DNA of 64,000 nucleotides from contig JASANE010011842.1 of assembly GCA_030248225.1 (NCBI GenBank), positions 62,001 to 126,000 of the forward strand, in the 5' to 3' direction. Both the position numbers and the translations under genes were made by a program. The DNA comes from Trileptium ribeirensis. Lineage: Eukaryota; Nematoda; Enoplea; Enoplida; Thoracostomopsidae. This document shows positions 34,436-47,024 of this stretch, one piece after another (positions within the stretch are counted from its first letter, which is position 1; each line of letters opens with the position of its first letter). The notes beneath the pieces are model-generated. The model searched no databases and was not told where the DNA came from. It saw only the letters and a program-made list of their open reading frames with translations.

Positions 34436-35060
34436 GGTAGTGTAACTTAGCGGAGATAGTGTGTTGTAGTGGTAAAATCTTTTAAATTCCGTCTGCGTGT
34501 GTGATCAACCATAACTCGTGAATGGCTTAAGCCGATTTTCATGATTTTGGGCTCATTCGACATTTACCGTGTATATCCACGAGCGTTTTTTGATTTGAGG
34601 TCTGGCTCCTGGGTCAAGGTCAAAATGACGGTTTTTACCCCATTTTAGTACCCTTCATAGAAGCAAGGTTATTTTTACCTTAGCTTTTGAAATCTGTTTT
34701 CTGGTTGGTCGAAATTCATAGTAAAATCCCGATGCCTCTTTTTGGTTTCTTTGTTTTAAGGTTCTGGAGTTATGGGGTTTGAGGTATGGCACCTTTGTCG
34801 TTCCTCGATCCAAAGTTCCTAATTTTATTGTGACTTTCTGGGAGGCTGATAGTTTGCACTTGGCAATAAGTTTTCGGTCATCGGAAACTTATCACCGGTG
34901 TTAGTTTTGTTCTAACTTGTGCGGTATTGTGTGATATCCACATATATCATGTATCGATGTGTACTATGCCATTGAGAGCTGATTGGCTGTGCACGCAAAG
35001 GCGTAGGTGTACTTATGTTTCACTACGCTCTGCAAGCGTGATAGAGTTAATAGTTGGTAG
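34436..35060 (+). repeat. Repeat family C, best complete copy
   Basis: It runs from GTAACTTAGCGGAGATAGTG through CCGATTTTCATGATTTTGGG, one inner unit (GAAGCAAGGTTATTTTTACC) and the right end (TATTGTGTGATATCCACATA, TGCACGCAAAGGCGTAG, CACTACGCTCTGCA). The right end read backwards resembles the left end (AACGTAGTG in other copies), suggesting short inverted termini. No reading frame is seen. Confidence 0.72.
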
Positions 35061-37799
35061 AGAATAGTAGCCATAAACTAGTTACTAGTATATTGCTTGT
35101 ATTATCGCCAAGGTGGTGAATTTTAACCGTGGAATATCAGTGAGGGACCGGGACCGCCTTTGTAAATTATTGCCGGAAACGGACTATGTGTCTAATAAAT
35201 AAAGCAAAAAGAATGTTTTAATGAACCTCTTGTATGTTGGGCTTAATGATGTGCAAGCATATAGGGTTGTTTAACCGGTTAAAAAGTTGTTTTTCAAAGT
35301 ATATTGGGTAATGGTTACTCATGTGAGATGCTGTATGGTTATGTAAAACCCGAATTGTTGGCAACAAAGTTGTGGAATTTTGGCATTTTTTCAATTGGTT
35401 GAGGGCTAAATGTCTTGTACACATTTTTGGGACAGCTCGATGCGGTGAATGTGATTGTAGTTACGTCGAAAGTAATCATTTAGCCAATTCTACAAATACT
35501 AAGGCTCTACAATGTAAACATTTGAAATCATCATTTTATTGTTGTAATGCTATTTATAAACGTTGCTGGTGTTAATTTTTCCTTGTGTTGTGTTGTTGTT
35601 ATGTTAACATAAGAAATTCCGACATGTTAGAGGAAATGTCCTTTAAGCAACCACAAATTTTTGAGCCTGTATAAAGCCAAAAGGCAAACTGTTTTCAAAA
35701 TTTCAACAGCTGATAAGGTTAGGCTTCGTCAGACTACGAAAAAACTAAGCATCAAAGTGAAATTGTTTTCGAATTAACTAAAAATACAAGCCGTAGTCAC
35801 AAGATTTGACAATTTTTCGGCACTTCCTCATGCGCCCAATTAATAAGTAGACACGACCTTTTCTACGTTTGTGAAAAGTAGCCACTCAAAATTACAACCA
35901 CTATAGTGCGGTCTATTATTCTCTTTCTGTTCTTATAAAAGACGCCCTAGGTAGTGAATTCCAATGAACGCAGGCTAGCCACGCTTACCCCGCGTGATCT
36001 ACTGTTGTTCCCAGCAGTGTGAATTTCTTACTCGGAATTATTTGTCCCACGAGTATATATATGTGAATTACATAACTGATAAGGACATATTTGGCAGCAG
36101 TTGCTCGTCGCAAGAAACCTACTAATGAGGAATCGTTGGGCTGCAGCTTAACTAACGGAACAACTTTTGTTACGAAATTCGGCGTTCTTATATCCAAAAA
36201 GTAATGGAACCGGAGCTTCTATCTCAGAATCGGAACGCGAATTTTACCTGAAAATTCTGGTTACTCTTTGTTCAATGTGTATATAATTCATATCAGTCAT
36301 CGCTGTATATCACATGCATTTGTCGTTGCAGAGCATATTGCCGTTTTCCTTGTTGTGGGTATCACGAGCCCATTAAAACACGTTTTGCAACAGCCCTGGA
36401 GCGGAAATATTGATAATAATAAAATACTATTTCCATCTAGATTGAGGATGAAGTGCCCGACAAAACAACTTCACCGATATAGCTGAAGTGATTGTGGAGA
36501 TATGTTGGTTTTCGGTAGTTTCAGACCATTGAAAAGCGGCTTTGGTCCAAACCCTGTATCATAAGTCAGCTTTGTAACAAAGAATTATATAGGATCTTTT
36601 AGAGCCTTGTTCTCTTTGCAAAATGAGCATCGTTTTTTTGGCTCTGATGTCTGCATCTTTAGTCGGGATGGTATCCTCAACATGTTTAATGTCGGGCCCC
36701 TTTTCTACATGACACGAGAGTCCCACCCATTTCTTGTGGGGGAAAATGTGGGAATGAATAGGGGTCTAACTAAAGCGCAGAAAGATTTGAAGCATAAGAA
36801 TGAGAGCTATCGCGCCAGTCAGTTCGCCCAGTTGCAATGCTTGCCCACCCAAATCTTACGCCGGCGAAATTCACCAGCGTCAATTGTTCACTACGCTCCT
36901 TCCGCTCACTAGACTGAAAATTCATTAACGACAAGTCATTCACTTACGATGGGAAGATATTTAACTTATATTTGGTGTAGAGTGTCACTTTCTACAAGAG
37001 TTGCCTGTTATCCAACAGTTTTGTATCCACACGACCGACAGTGTACAAATATAATACTTTGGAGTAATCCAGTGGTTCATTTAGAGTAGCTTTTCATGGA
37101 GTGAAACTTTATTGAGTCACATTTGATTTGTCCATTCGTGTTAATCCGGAGAACGCTGCTTTGTAGTGACGTAAACAGAAGCCTAAGTTTCTCTACGCTC
37201 GTGTGCACAAAGTTATATATGGTTTCAGTAATTGCTGCTTTCTTCTTGGTTTAGTTGTGGCGGTGCTAGTGGCTATCAAGCACCACGCTACGCCGCATTG
37301 TCTGACTTACGAAGAGATATATTTGCCGATATAGATGGGGATTTTTCATGCATAATCCGCTTAAAAGCCGTGTCTTTAATGCGTCTTAGCAAATATTGAT
37401 AATCTCTCGTTGGCATTTGACGTGTGGCAGGGCATATATAAGAATACGCCAGCGTCAATAATAGCAGACATGTGAGGCAGTCTCATAGGCTTGATATAGA
37501 GCTGTAGTTTTGGTGCCTTCGTTTCTGTTTGTTTCTAAACTGAAAGATTAGTTTGTAAATTGTTATCATTGAAACGGAGCGAGTTTGCACCGAGAGGGCT
37601 ACGTGGGAAGGTTGTGAAAATTTGTTTTTTGTGTGTTGCTCTTATGCAATAAAGTTTTTATGAAATGATATATAAGATTTATAATAGGATAGGATAGGAT
37701 TTTTATATATATAATGATATTAGGATTTGTTTTTTGGTTGATCGCGAACAGCTCTGACACCATGTTCGGGCTAAAAATAACAAAAAACAGGTTTTTAAA
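35061..37799. other. Intron 1 sequence without recognised features
   Basis: Several short frames occur, the most gene-like at 36607-36912 on the plus strand (101 codons), but no domain or exon border supports them. No transposon ends were recognised. Confidence 0.4.
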
Positions 37800-38690
37800 T
37801 CGCAGTGTAACATAGTGGAGATTGTGTGATGGAGGGGTGAAATCTTTTAAATTGTGTGATCTTTTGCTTCCTGTCTGGGGTCCAATCATACGTTACATTG
37901 GAGTAAAGTAACATAATCTGCAAAGCAGCAAGAAACTTCGTTCTCGGGAACGAACTGTATGTATTGAAACTGTGCGAGCAGTATCACGGTTTGTCTGATT
38001 TATAGCATTCTGATCAGAAGATCATTATCATCTAACTGAGGGGCACTGGTTGGCCAACGTTACCCTCAATAATGTCACTTTCCAACTATTAGAAAATTAT
38101 AGTATATATACATTTTTATTTTCATTTAGAACGATATATATGCCAATAATTTCAAGTATCCTACGGAATAACATGTAACGAATGTATGTCTAGTAAAGGG
38201 AGGTGGTTGGAGATAGCAAAATTGTCTAGTCTATACTAAGAACATTAAGTTTGACGTAGTTTACAAAGGAAAGCATTTTTTCCAAAATCTAAGAACCGAC
38301 ATCTTGATCGATAAATAAGTATTTTAGCTTCCCCAGTCTCTTCGTAGTCTCAGAGAGGCAATAACGTCATCGCAATGCATGGTACTACCGATATCCGAAG
38401 AGAGCCTAATACAATAACTTTAATGTAAAATTTATTTTTTATACATTTTAAATCCACAGTACCTTCATTTGTTCCTTCAACTGTTTTGCTATATATAAGT
38501 ATCGAAGACTCGGTCCCGGGTCCGGTTTAAATGGACGGTTCCGGTTATTCCTGGTTTTTAGGTGTGCTGAATATCATGGTTCGGTTACCTAGAAACTAGC
38601 ACGAATCCGTGTGTTTTTAGCTGTTTTCGATGGTTTTAAGGTTGACGAGGTTTTGCTATTTTGAATGGGCTCAAAGTCACAGGGATTTTA
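37800..38690. repeat. Mosaic: family C start, hAT copy 8 fragment, family E unit
   Basis: 37800-37885 matches the left end of family C (GTAACATAGTGGAGATTGTG). From about 37888 to 38553 is the inner and left-terminal part of the hAT element in minus orientation, ending CGGTTCCGGTTATTCCTG; its other end is missing. From 38554 to about 38690 is one family E unit (GCTGAATATCATGGTTCGG, GTTTTCGATGG). The hAT copy sits at the family C/E junction and lacks visible target duplications. Confidence 0.7.
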
Positions 38691-40640
38691 GTGTAGCATA
38701 TACATCAAACACAAAGCCTGTTGCAATGCGATTTCATAAAATTACCACTTGATGACACCATGCTCGGTTTGTTTCGCTTGCGAGTTATTGGTTTAGGACA
38801 TTTTTAATATAGTGTTTTTTCAAGCAGCGTTCAACTATGAAAACATTTTTCTGTCAGGTCTAACTTACTACTGGTTTGATAGATTTTAGCAATTTTTTCG
38901 ACTCTTAAGCAATCCAATTGTGACTTTGTGTTTGTATTGCTATGCTTATTTCGTTCTTGAAATACCATTCGAAAGCATTTTGATTTTAACCGTAGCCCAT
39001 AGAACGTAAATTTTAATTTATTGAAACAGAGCGATTGTGCAAGCGGAGTTTACTCAAGTATATTCTAATTGCAAAAATCTTTTTTACGTTGTCTGGTTAG
39101 CGCAAAACCTGCATTATAAAAACCTACGTTGTACCCAATATTTTAGGTTATAACTCTTGCCAGAATCGAAAAATGGAGACCTCGTCGTGAGCTACGCCTT
39201 TGCTGTTTTTTATCGAGCATCGTTTTATTGGTATGAGCCGTAGTTTAAAAATACCACCAAAAGTGAAATTTGAAAAAAGTTACCATAAAGCTGGTTGGCG
39301 TGAACGATAGTACATATTATGGGTTTATTTAACCCGCTAACCATGTTGGTTTCGCTGTTTTTACCCTGAGCCACTGTTGTAGGGCACTTTTGTGTTTTTC
39401 GATATTCTAAGCTTGAGCCTAATTATAGTTAAAACCTTCAAATTTGGCTCATTTTCGTCAAACCGGGACTACGAATTTTTTTCGAAGTACAGTAATTTAT
39501 TTTGTTTTTTAATTATTTTTTAGTTGAACTAAGGCTCTGCCTACCAAACTATCTATTATCTTCTTAACCCAGGGAATTTCGCTATGTGTCCATTTCGACG
39601 TCCAATATTTAGGCCGTTGAGCCCATGGAAAGTCCAAAAATAGCTATTATACACCGGCAATATTTCAGTGATCATTGTCATATATCAAAACCTAACAACC
39701 ATTTATTCATTCTTTAAATGACCGAAAAATGCGTAAACTTGAAATTTATAAATCACAGATTTAGTAAATTATAATTTAAAGAAAGATGCGTTTGTAGTGC
39801 CACACACTAGCCTTATTTGATACTTATATACCACATAAATACCGTCGTAGTGGAACTACATTTTTGAGCGGAGCGACGGCATTAGTAATATGAACTACTC
39901 AATGTATTTGGAATATATTATTACCTAGACAACAATGCGTAAATGAAAGAATAGTTTTATTCCGTTCGAACAAAAAGCAAGACAAAGGAAGTCATGTGGC
40001 TTAGTCATGGAAGTCGAAGCAAAATGTAAGAGTTGCTACTCTCCATGCCTGAAAACTCTAGGGTATATGCCGTTAAAACGACTCTACGACCAATAATTAA
40101 GCTGTTATGAGCTTAATTAGGGTGTTAATTAGCTTAATTAATGATAAAATTGGCAAGTTGCCAAACTTCTAAAATATCAGGTGCACATCCTCACATGGTA
40201 AGCTTTCAAACAATAAAGTTTTTTGAAATAGGTTCAGTGGTTCTTGAGATCCATGAAAGACGAACGGACATCGACTTTTTTGCTCCCAGACAGAAAATAA
40301 AAACGCTTCGCTCGGCGACCTCGCTCCGCTCAACAACTGTTTTTATGGTATTGCAAAAGGGATCTGAAGTTGGGGTCGTATGTGCAAATCAAGGCCCGGA
40401 TTCGAGCTCAGCTCGCCGATCATTTTGATATTCAACACCATGGGGAACACGAAAAATGGAAAAACGATCTCTCCGGCGTGCCCATTCGATATTACGTTAG
40501 AAAAAAGAAGCAGTTTTGGAGGGCTGCACCGGGTCAAGGGGTGCGAGCGCCATATATTTATACTTGGCGTGATGATGAAATATAACTTTCACCTTTGACC
40601 CGGACAGCCATTTATTATCCGGAGACTTCTCAGTAACCGT
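38691..40640. other. Intron 1 sequence, mostly unassigned
   Basis: No gene recognised. 39720-40345 is AT-rich with TTAATTAGCTTAATTAAT and ends in GCTTCGCTCGGCGACCTCGC. It may be a distant relative of family D, but the match is weak. Confidence 0.4.
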
Positions 40641-40701
40641 CTAGGGAACCGTAATGAAAAAGTACGGTTTGCACATTGGTTTGAACACAATATGAAGATG
40701 T

Positions 40702-43330
40702 TCAGGTGGCATTCGTGCCGCGGTCCTGAAATAGGAAAGCACAGCGGCACAGACTACAGTTCGGAGAGGCGGTCGGACGCAGACGAGACTTAAAAGCGAC
40801 AACTTTGGGAGTTGACACCACCATAGGTGGTAGGTTATTCCAGCCGTTAACGACCTGATAAGCGAACCGGGAAGAGTCAAGTCGCGGATTCAACTTAGCA
40901 CGCAGATGGTACATGTGGCCCCGCATTCGATCGCCGGCGATGAATTCGAACCAGGATGTGATGGGGAAATCAACATTTTCCCGAATGACGTAGAATAGTA
41001 GGATCAAGTGGGCACGATAGCGGCGTGTGGCGAGTGATTGCAGCCCGATAAACCGCAGACGATCCTCATATTGCGACTCTCCGATGCCAGGTACGTTCAA
41101 ACTTGGTTGCGCGGCGTTGGACACGTTCGTAAAGCTTGATGTCCTTCTGGGAATAAGGGCAAGAAGTGCTCGACGCGTATTTTAGACGCGGACGAATCAC
41201 CGAGCGGAAAAGCATTAGGAAAATGTTCTTATTGAGGGACTTGAACGAACGGCGAATGCGCCACATAACGTACTTGGCCCGGCGCACAATGTCTGAGCAG
41301 TGCTCGGATGATTTCAGATCCGCAGAAACAAAAACTCCTAAATCTTTTTCGGACAACTTATTGGGGATTGGTTAAGGTTATAAGTATGGCAATGGTTATT
41401 TCTGCCGAAATGAAAACAAGTCGATTTATGTACGCTGAACGACATACACCAAACGACGGCCCACGCGCAAAAAGCGTCAATGCCATGTTGCAGGTGGAGT
41501 ATATCAAAGTTGATAAGCGAGACGTGCGCATGTAATGGACGGAACAGCTTAGAGTCGTCCGCAAACTTTCCAAACGCACCAGAGACTCAGTTATCAATGT
41601 TGTTGAAATAGACGAGAAAGAACTGGCCCCAGAACTGTGTCACTGAACTTAGAACGGTGTGCATTGACTACCACGGGCTGCCGTCGATAACATAGAAATT
41701 CCTCCGCCCGGCGTATTACGTTGCCGTCGATTCCAAGGGATTTTAGCTTTATAATAAGACGGCGGTGTGCCGAATGCCTTTTGTAGGTCCAAATATATCA
41801 TATCTACGAAGTCGCCGTTGTTAATCACCTGGTTTACCCACTGGAGATAATCTATGAGTTGCAAAACGGCCGAACGCTTACGCGTAAAGCCAAGCTGAGT
41901 TTTATTCAGTAAATTGTAAGATGACCATAATCGAGTCGGCGAGTATAGACTCCATGACCTTGGATACTTGTAGTTGTCGACTACAAATCTACACCCCTTT
42001 TTATAAATTGGTGTTACTAACGCAGATGTCCAGTCTGATGGAACGGAAGTGATTGCAATCGATATGTGATATGACAGTCGAATAGTACGTGGTTCTGAAT
42101 AGAATCAATAACTGGGGCGACATTGATGACTTTAAGCTTGCTGCAACAAGATCCGCGGTGAATGTAATGTTGCTAAGCTTGTTAGCCGCTTGGCGTTGCA
42201 ATATATTAATATTATGCACGGGTTCATCAAAAAACACTGACACAAAGTGGTCATTAAAAAGTTTAGCACATTCATACTCGGAGGCAGTGACCGAACAGTC
42301 CTGTAATTTCAAAGGACCCGCACAAGGCTAAGCTTTGGCCCGACTATTAACATACATCCAAAATGCTTTAGGGTCACTGTTTATATTTCGCGAACAATTA
42401 GGTATTCCTAACGTCGTGCTTCGGAGCGATACCAGCTACTTCTGCTGCCGCCCGATACAACTTTCAATGAACTACGAGTCTAGTGCGACCAAATTTGCTG
42501 TAGCAGATTTTGTGACGAAGAAAAGCTTGATTGTATACGCGATCGGCCCATTTTGGTTTAGTTACCCGTTTATGTGACAGCTGAGGAACAAAATTACATA
42601 CCGCCTGGGTTATCGTTCATTTTATGTTAAGTCATGCGGGGTCGCAGTCGTAAGTTATAGTCCGTGGTAGGCTCTCCTGAAGAAAAGAACCAAAACGGAT
42701 CAAATTTACCCATTTAAAATTACGTCGTGACGAATTGGCCGACAGAACCCTCCTGTGGTCACATAGGATACTGAAGTTAACGACGAATGCCCAGCCCGGG
42801 CAATGTGGACAGGTCACCGACCACGTTCATTTGGCTTGTAAAAACAAGGTCAACAACATTATTAAGTCGTGTTGGCACGGTTGCGTGTTGTGTTAGCCCG
42901 GCGTCAGCGCAAGCAGAAACAACTGCGTCGCAACTGGGCGACCAAACGTAGTTGTGCCAATCGATGTCTTTGTAGTTGAAGTCGCCAACGAGGAAGATGG
43001 ATTTATTGTGCTCAGACTAGATATTACCGAGCACATCGTTGCATTGAGCTGACTGTTGTTATTAGGGGACCGATGAGCATAGCAAAAGATGACATCACCA
43101 CCGAAAGAGGGAACGCACGCAACAACAAATTCCGCGTAACCTTGAGTATCAATCGGTATCGCAATTGGCTTCAAACGATCTTTAACTAAAATGAGTACAC
43201 CACCTCCACGCCCTTGGGCACGGTCGGCGCGGAATAACACGTATCCCGATACGTTTCTGTGACCGCAATCACGTCATGTGCCAAACTGTAGCCTGCGTTG
43301 CCGACTAAGCAAAAAATATATCTGGCTTGT
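40702..43330 (-). pseudogene. LINE F ORF2 remnant
   Basis: In minus-strand order: FRADRAQGRGGGVLILVKDR and CYAHRSPNNNSQLN (endonuclease), GDFNY at about 42990-42975, then FNDHFVSVF (connector), DMIYLDLQKAFGTPPSY (reverse-transcriptase motif A with the VSH part changed), EKDLGVFVSADLKSSEHC, IRPRLKYAS and VVNGWNNLPPMVV (C-terminus). The FADD active-site segment was not found intact. At least six frame changes break the protein. Confidence 0.85.
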
Positions 43331-43474
43331 TGATGGTAATGGATCGAGCATTACATAGCAAACAATTTAAGTAAGAAAAAACAGAACATGGTAGCAGTAG
43401 CGCTGCTATTGTGTATAATGTTAGAGGAAGGTGGTCCGGAAAAAACTTTAGTGATAGTCAATACGTCACCACTC

Positions 43475-44330
43475 TCACCCAGAGCAGGCGGATTGGGGAC
43501 GGCAATCTGTGGTTGCGTTCCCACTTCCATTAGCTGGGTTAATACCGCCACTATCACCAAGATCCACAAGCCCCCACTTCCCATTCACCTTCTCTATTAT
43601 TTTATTGCCTCTTATCTTCACATTCCGACCAGATGCCTTAATGACCTTCATTTTAGCAATAAATTTGGCATCCTTTGCTGCCTGGCTTGGGGTTAAGTCA
43701 GGTTTAAGGTATACGTCTTTATAATCTGGGTTGCCAGCAAACTTTGGTGAAGCTCTTAACACTTTGTCGCAGTCGTCAACTGATTTAAATATACGAATGG
43801 GACGGTTTTTGGCAACACCGTCATCATTAGTTTTGCGAACAAAACGAAAAACGGACCCGGGAATGATATCACAACCGATCTGTCCCAAAAGTGCGGCCAC
43901 CCCGATCTGTCCCAAAAGAGCGTCCACCTTGGGGCGGGCTTCCACCCCGGCCACCTCTAGCATGCTGAACAAGACCAGATTTTTTCCGGATCTCTGTTTT
44001 GCATTTCGACGACGACTTTATCTATGATGGATGATAAGTCGTGAGATACGTTATCGCCACCCGGGCAGTGCTCTCCCTCAGCTAAATCACACTGTTTCTG
44101 TTCCAAATACCCCTGCTTCGCTTTCAATTTGACGTTTTTGGCCTCTAGCGATAAATCGTCCACCTCCCTGCGCACGACAAGAAACCTTTGTATAGCTTAG
44201 TTGCAGTAATCGCAAAACCAATGCATACCCTTTCCAGCGGCTGAAGCCGTCGACGCATCTGCCAGGCTGAGTGACATACAAGTGGTAACGTGAAAAATTC
44301 CATCACAGACCTCGCAAATGAATGCAAGTA
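43475..44330 (-). pseudogene. LINE F ORF1 remnant
   Basis: Minus-strand frames give a cysteine-rich start (about 44330-44150), a coiled-coil-like KNVKLKAKQGYLEQKQ, a small duplication (two copies of ALLGQIG), and FRFVRKTNDDG with VYLKPDLTPSQAAKDA. KPDLT corresponds to the RPDLTKLQ and RRDLTKMQ segment of LINE B and A ORF1. Frame changes near 43970 and 44150 break it. Confidence 0.78.
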
Positions 44331-44989
44331 TCGTTATTATCCAGCCGAATTATCTTGCGGCACTGCAGATTAGCGCATATCGGGTTTTCCGTCACAGAAC
44401 CAATTCGCGAACGAGTTTGAGACATCTTTCAACTTGTATATATATATTGAAATATTATATCAAATAATAATGACCTGAATGCAATAACGACGACGACATG
44501 CCCGTCGACAAATTTTATTTCAAATTTCATTGGATTCTTCATCCGCAATGGTCTCGGAGGTTCCGGTAAAGGGTCAAACGAGGTACCTGGGTACGGGGCG
44601 GTCAGTCTTGGCGCTATATATATTATTATTATTACCTATTGTATTTCCACTAAATTATGTGAATTAGTTCAAAAGTGCTAATTTTGTCGATTTCGGGTCG
44701 GACCTTGGTTTTCATTAATACGTCCACAGATTCATGTCGGAACCTGGAAATCGGGTCTCAATCATAAGATCGAAGAATTTTGTACCAGAAACGTTTGGCC
44801 CGAACCCTAGAATTCTTAACCTTTCCGGAGTTATTATCCCGAAGAGCAAGCACCGTCAGTTGAGAAAATTCGGAATTATCATTTTGAAATTAGTCTTATT
44901 TTTGTATTGCCATACTTTACCTGAATGTCTAAAATGATCTCTATTTTTTCAAATTTGCCTTTGTTCACTCATGTAGCTTCTTGTTGTAG

Positions 44990-45168
44990 GTTGCAAAATC
45001 AAGGCTTTAAGAGCGAAAACAAACACATACATAAAGACGCCAGTTCGTGGTGATAGCCCTATGTTTGTCGTGACTGGTCGCCAGGAAGACGTTAATGCGG
45101 CTATTAAAGAAATCGAATCTGCTGCTCAACATTTTACTCAAATTCGTGCCAGCCGGCGACATGGACAG
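44990..45168 (+). CDS. MEX3: MEX3 exon with second half of KH1
   Basis: After the acceptor TTGTTGTAG the exon starts G-GT-TGC, completing [19 protein letters not shown] and running through [20 protein letters not shown] to [12 protein letters not shown]. It ends CAG before GTTATC, phase 0. It encodes residues 60-119 of the model and completes KH1 (helices after the GxxG loop plus strands and final helix). The strong family match and phase agreement with the exon at 28501 make it secure. Confidence 0.95.
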
Positions 45169-45759
45169 GTTATCATCTTAAACATGTGAATGTGTAACTT
45201 ACATACGAGATGAAAAAATTTTATCTTTAACTTAACAGTATATATACATAGAAGTCGGTCAAAAAGCGAACTTGTTTATGCTTGAATTTTTGGCAGTTGC
45301 AAACGAAATGATGTTATTAAAGGATTTTTTGAAATTTTGGAAAATAAATTAAAAAAACTGAAGTCTATCCAAAAATTGGGTTAGAAAAATACGCAATATC
45401 CTAAACTATTTCAAGCAGCATTTGTGTTATTCGGCTCATTTTGTACATAGATTGATGAAATGTCTATCTGTGTTTTCTGTGTTGGCATGTATTTACATAT
45501 TCTACAGAATTGAACAAAAAAATTAATTTAAATTGGCTCATGAGATCCCACTCTTCGATGACAGAAGGTTACTCTTAGTTCATGGCTGACATAAATTACA
45601 CGTTGAACACTCAAAACTTACTGCCTTAGGGATAATACCAGTTACCGAAACAATGAATTCGACAATGGCTAGTAATAGATCGAAGCCTACACAAACGTAT
45701 TATTTATAAGAATCACAGATAAACCACGGTTCTCGTACAGTATATACTGATGTGCGCAG

Positions 45760-45765
45760 TTTATT
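45760..45765 (-). terminator. Polyadenylation signal AATAAA for nested ORF
   Basis: AATAAA on the minus strand (TTTATT on plus) lies 25 bases past the stop codon of the ORF at 45790-46092. Such spacing suits 3'-end formation, but the hexamer also occurs by chance in AT-rich DNA. Confidence 0.4.
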
Positions 45766-45789
45766 TCAAAGCTTACTAAAATTATTGAA

Positions 45790-46092
45790 TTATATTTTTG
45801 ATGGAGATTTGTCGTGTTTATGTGTGTTCAGATGGTAAGTAGGGTTCTCGAATGGAAGTGTGCGGTCATCCTCAGTGACGATCTTTTCTTTTCGCGGACA
45901 GTTTGTCTGTCTCGGAATATGAATCGTACGCCGGATGTTGTCGTGCGGCATAAAATCGTAGACAGAGGTTGGCTCTTCATGAACGGGAGCTCCTAAACCC
46001 AACCATTTTGAAATGAATACGTAGTTTAACGCAAACGCTAAAGCAGTTGATAAATCATGTCGGAAACGGCGAAACTGTATTGGGTTTGTCAT
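45790..46092 (-). CDS. Candidate nested antisense gene, 100-residue single-pass protein
   Basis: I do not recognise this protein. It is an uninterrupted frame from ATG (46092-46090) to TAA, with an in-frame TAA 15 bases upstream of the start. The N-terminus is basic (QFRRFRHD), then comes a hydrophobic stretch (about residues 13-33, TALAFALNYVFISKW) that could be a membrane segment. A polar tail follows (VTEDDRTLPFENPTYHLN, then lysine-rich). The layout recalls small mitochondrial inner-membrane proteins, but that is only an impression. It lies antisense within MEX3 intron 2 and looks intronless, so a retrocopy is possible. Even composition and the absence of repeats favour a real gene. Confidence 0.45.
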   Translation of the reverse strand: MTNPIQFRRFRHDLSTALAFALNYVFISKWLGLGAPVHEEPTSVYDFMPHDNIRRTIHIPRQTNCPRKEKIVTEDDRTLPFENPTYHLNTHKHDKSPSKI

Positions 46093-46174
46093 TTTCAAAA
46101 ATAATTTTTAGCCTCATGATGGCTTTTAAAAATATTGTCGACTTTTGAATCCAGTGTGATGTGTTTTCAGAACT

Positions 46175-46350
46175 TAGAGAAACGTAGTGGAGATTGTTTT
46201 TTGCAGGGGTGAAGGGTGTTAGTTTTGTTCTAACTTGTGCGGTATTGTGTGATATCTACGTATAGCATATCGACGTATGCTATCGAGAGCTGAGTGACTG
46301 TACACGCAAAAAGCGTAGATGTACCTATGCCTCAGTACATTCTACTATTT
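46175..46350 (+). repeat. Repeat family C, internally deleted copy
   Basis: The left end (AACGTAGTGGAGATTGTTTT, GCAGGGGTGAAG) joins directly to the right end (GTGTTAGTTTTGTTCTAACT, ATGCTATCGAGAGCTGAG, ACACGCAAAAAGCGTAG). The inner tandem units are missing, so this copy shows the two termini side by side. Confidence 0.72.
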
Positions 46351-46865
46351 CGAGTTACTAGTTTAGCCAGAGGATCAAAAATGTCAGAGCACTGAAACTC
46401 TGGAAGTTTTATTTTTACAATGAGCGCAAAGCGATGGCCCATTTTTGGAGGCTGAACCGAAAAATGCTACCCCACACCTCAATTAGGAAGCCAGGATGAT
46501 TAGGTCAGTTCCCCATTTGAATGATACGAATACGCCGGGGCTACAAATTTGGCCACAATTTTTTTACAAAAATCCCTTTCTGAGGTTAAAGATTAGTTGG
46601 AAAGATGGTTTAAGCCTTTTAAAGACGGCTTTGCCCGATTCTGAGACATTTATTAACAGTTTAGCACTAAATTTACGCGTTAACAGCTAGTGTACAAAAA
46701 TATTTCTTAATCGTATGCCAGCTTCTACATTTTTTCATAAAGTTTTATTACTACGAAGCGCATACTTTGTGAGACTCATTGGTGATCATCGACTAAAAAT
46801 TAATTTCTCGCTAGATTTTGATTGTCTTGCAAAGCTTCAGTTAATTTTTAAAATAGATATTTTAG

Positions 46866-47024
46866 GGCGAGTCGGCGCCCGGTCAAGTGACCGTACATGT
46901 TCGTGTGCCTTATAAAGTGGTTGGCCTTGTTGTCGGCCCGAAAGGTGCTACAATCAAAAGAATTCAACAAGAAACACATACATATATAGTAACACCGTCA
47001 AGGGAAAAGGAACCTATTTTTGAG
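46866..47024 (+). CDS. MEX3: MEX3 exon with most of KH2
   Basis: The acceptor is TTTTAG. The phase-0 exon reads [40 protein letters not shown] and [13 protein letters not shown], then the consensus donor GTAAGT. This is residues 120-172, containing the KH2 GPKG loop. Identity with animal MEX3 proteins is near complete over this segment. Confidence 0.96.

Larger units (their letters stand above)
40640..44400 (-). mobile_element. LINE F, old CR1-like element in MEX3 intron 1
   Basis: ORF1 remnants (44330-43475) are followed by endonuclease, reverse transcriptase and C-terminal remnants down to 40702, all on the minus strand and in the right order. Many frameshifts and deletions show it is older than LINEs A and B. 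It lies antisense to the MEX3 transcript. Ends were not located. Confidence 0.85.

Noticed and set aside
36607..36912. Plus-strand ORF of 101 codons in MEX3 intron 1
   Set aside because: Looks mildly protein-like but there is no domain or exon border; not enough to call a gene.
43388..44027. Plus-strand ORFs opposite LINE F ORF1
   Set aside because: Shadows of the LINE coding strand, with no features of their own.
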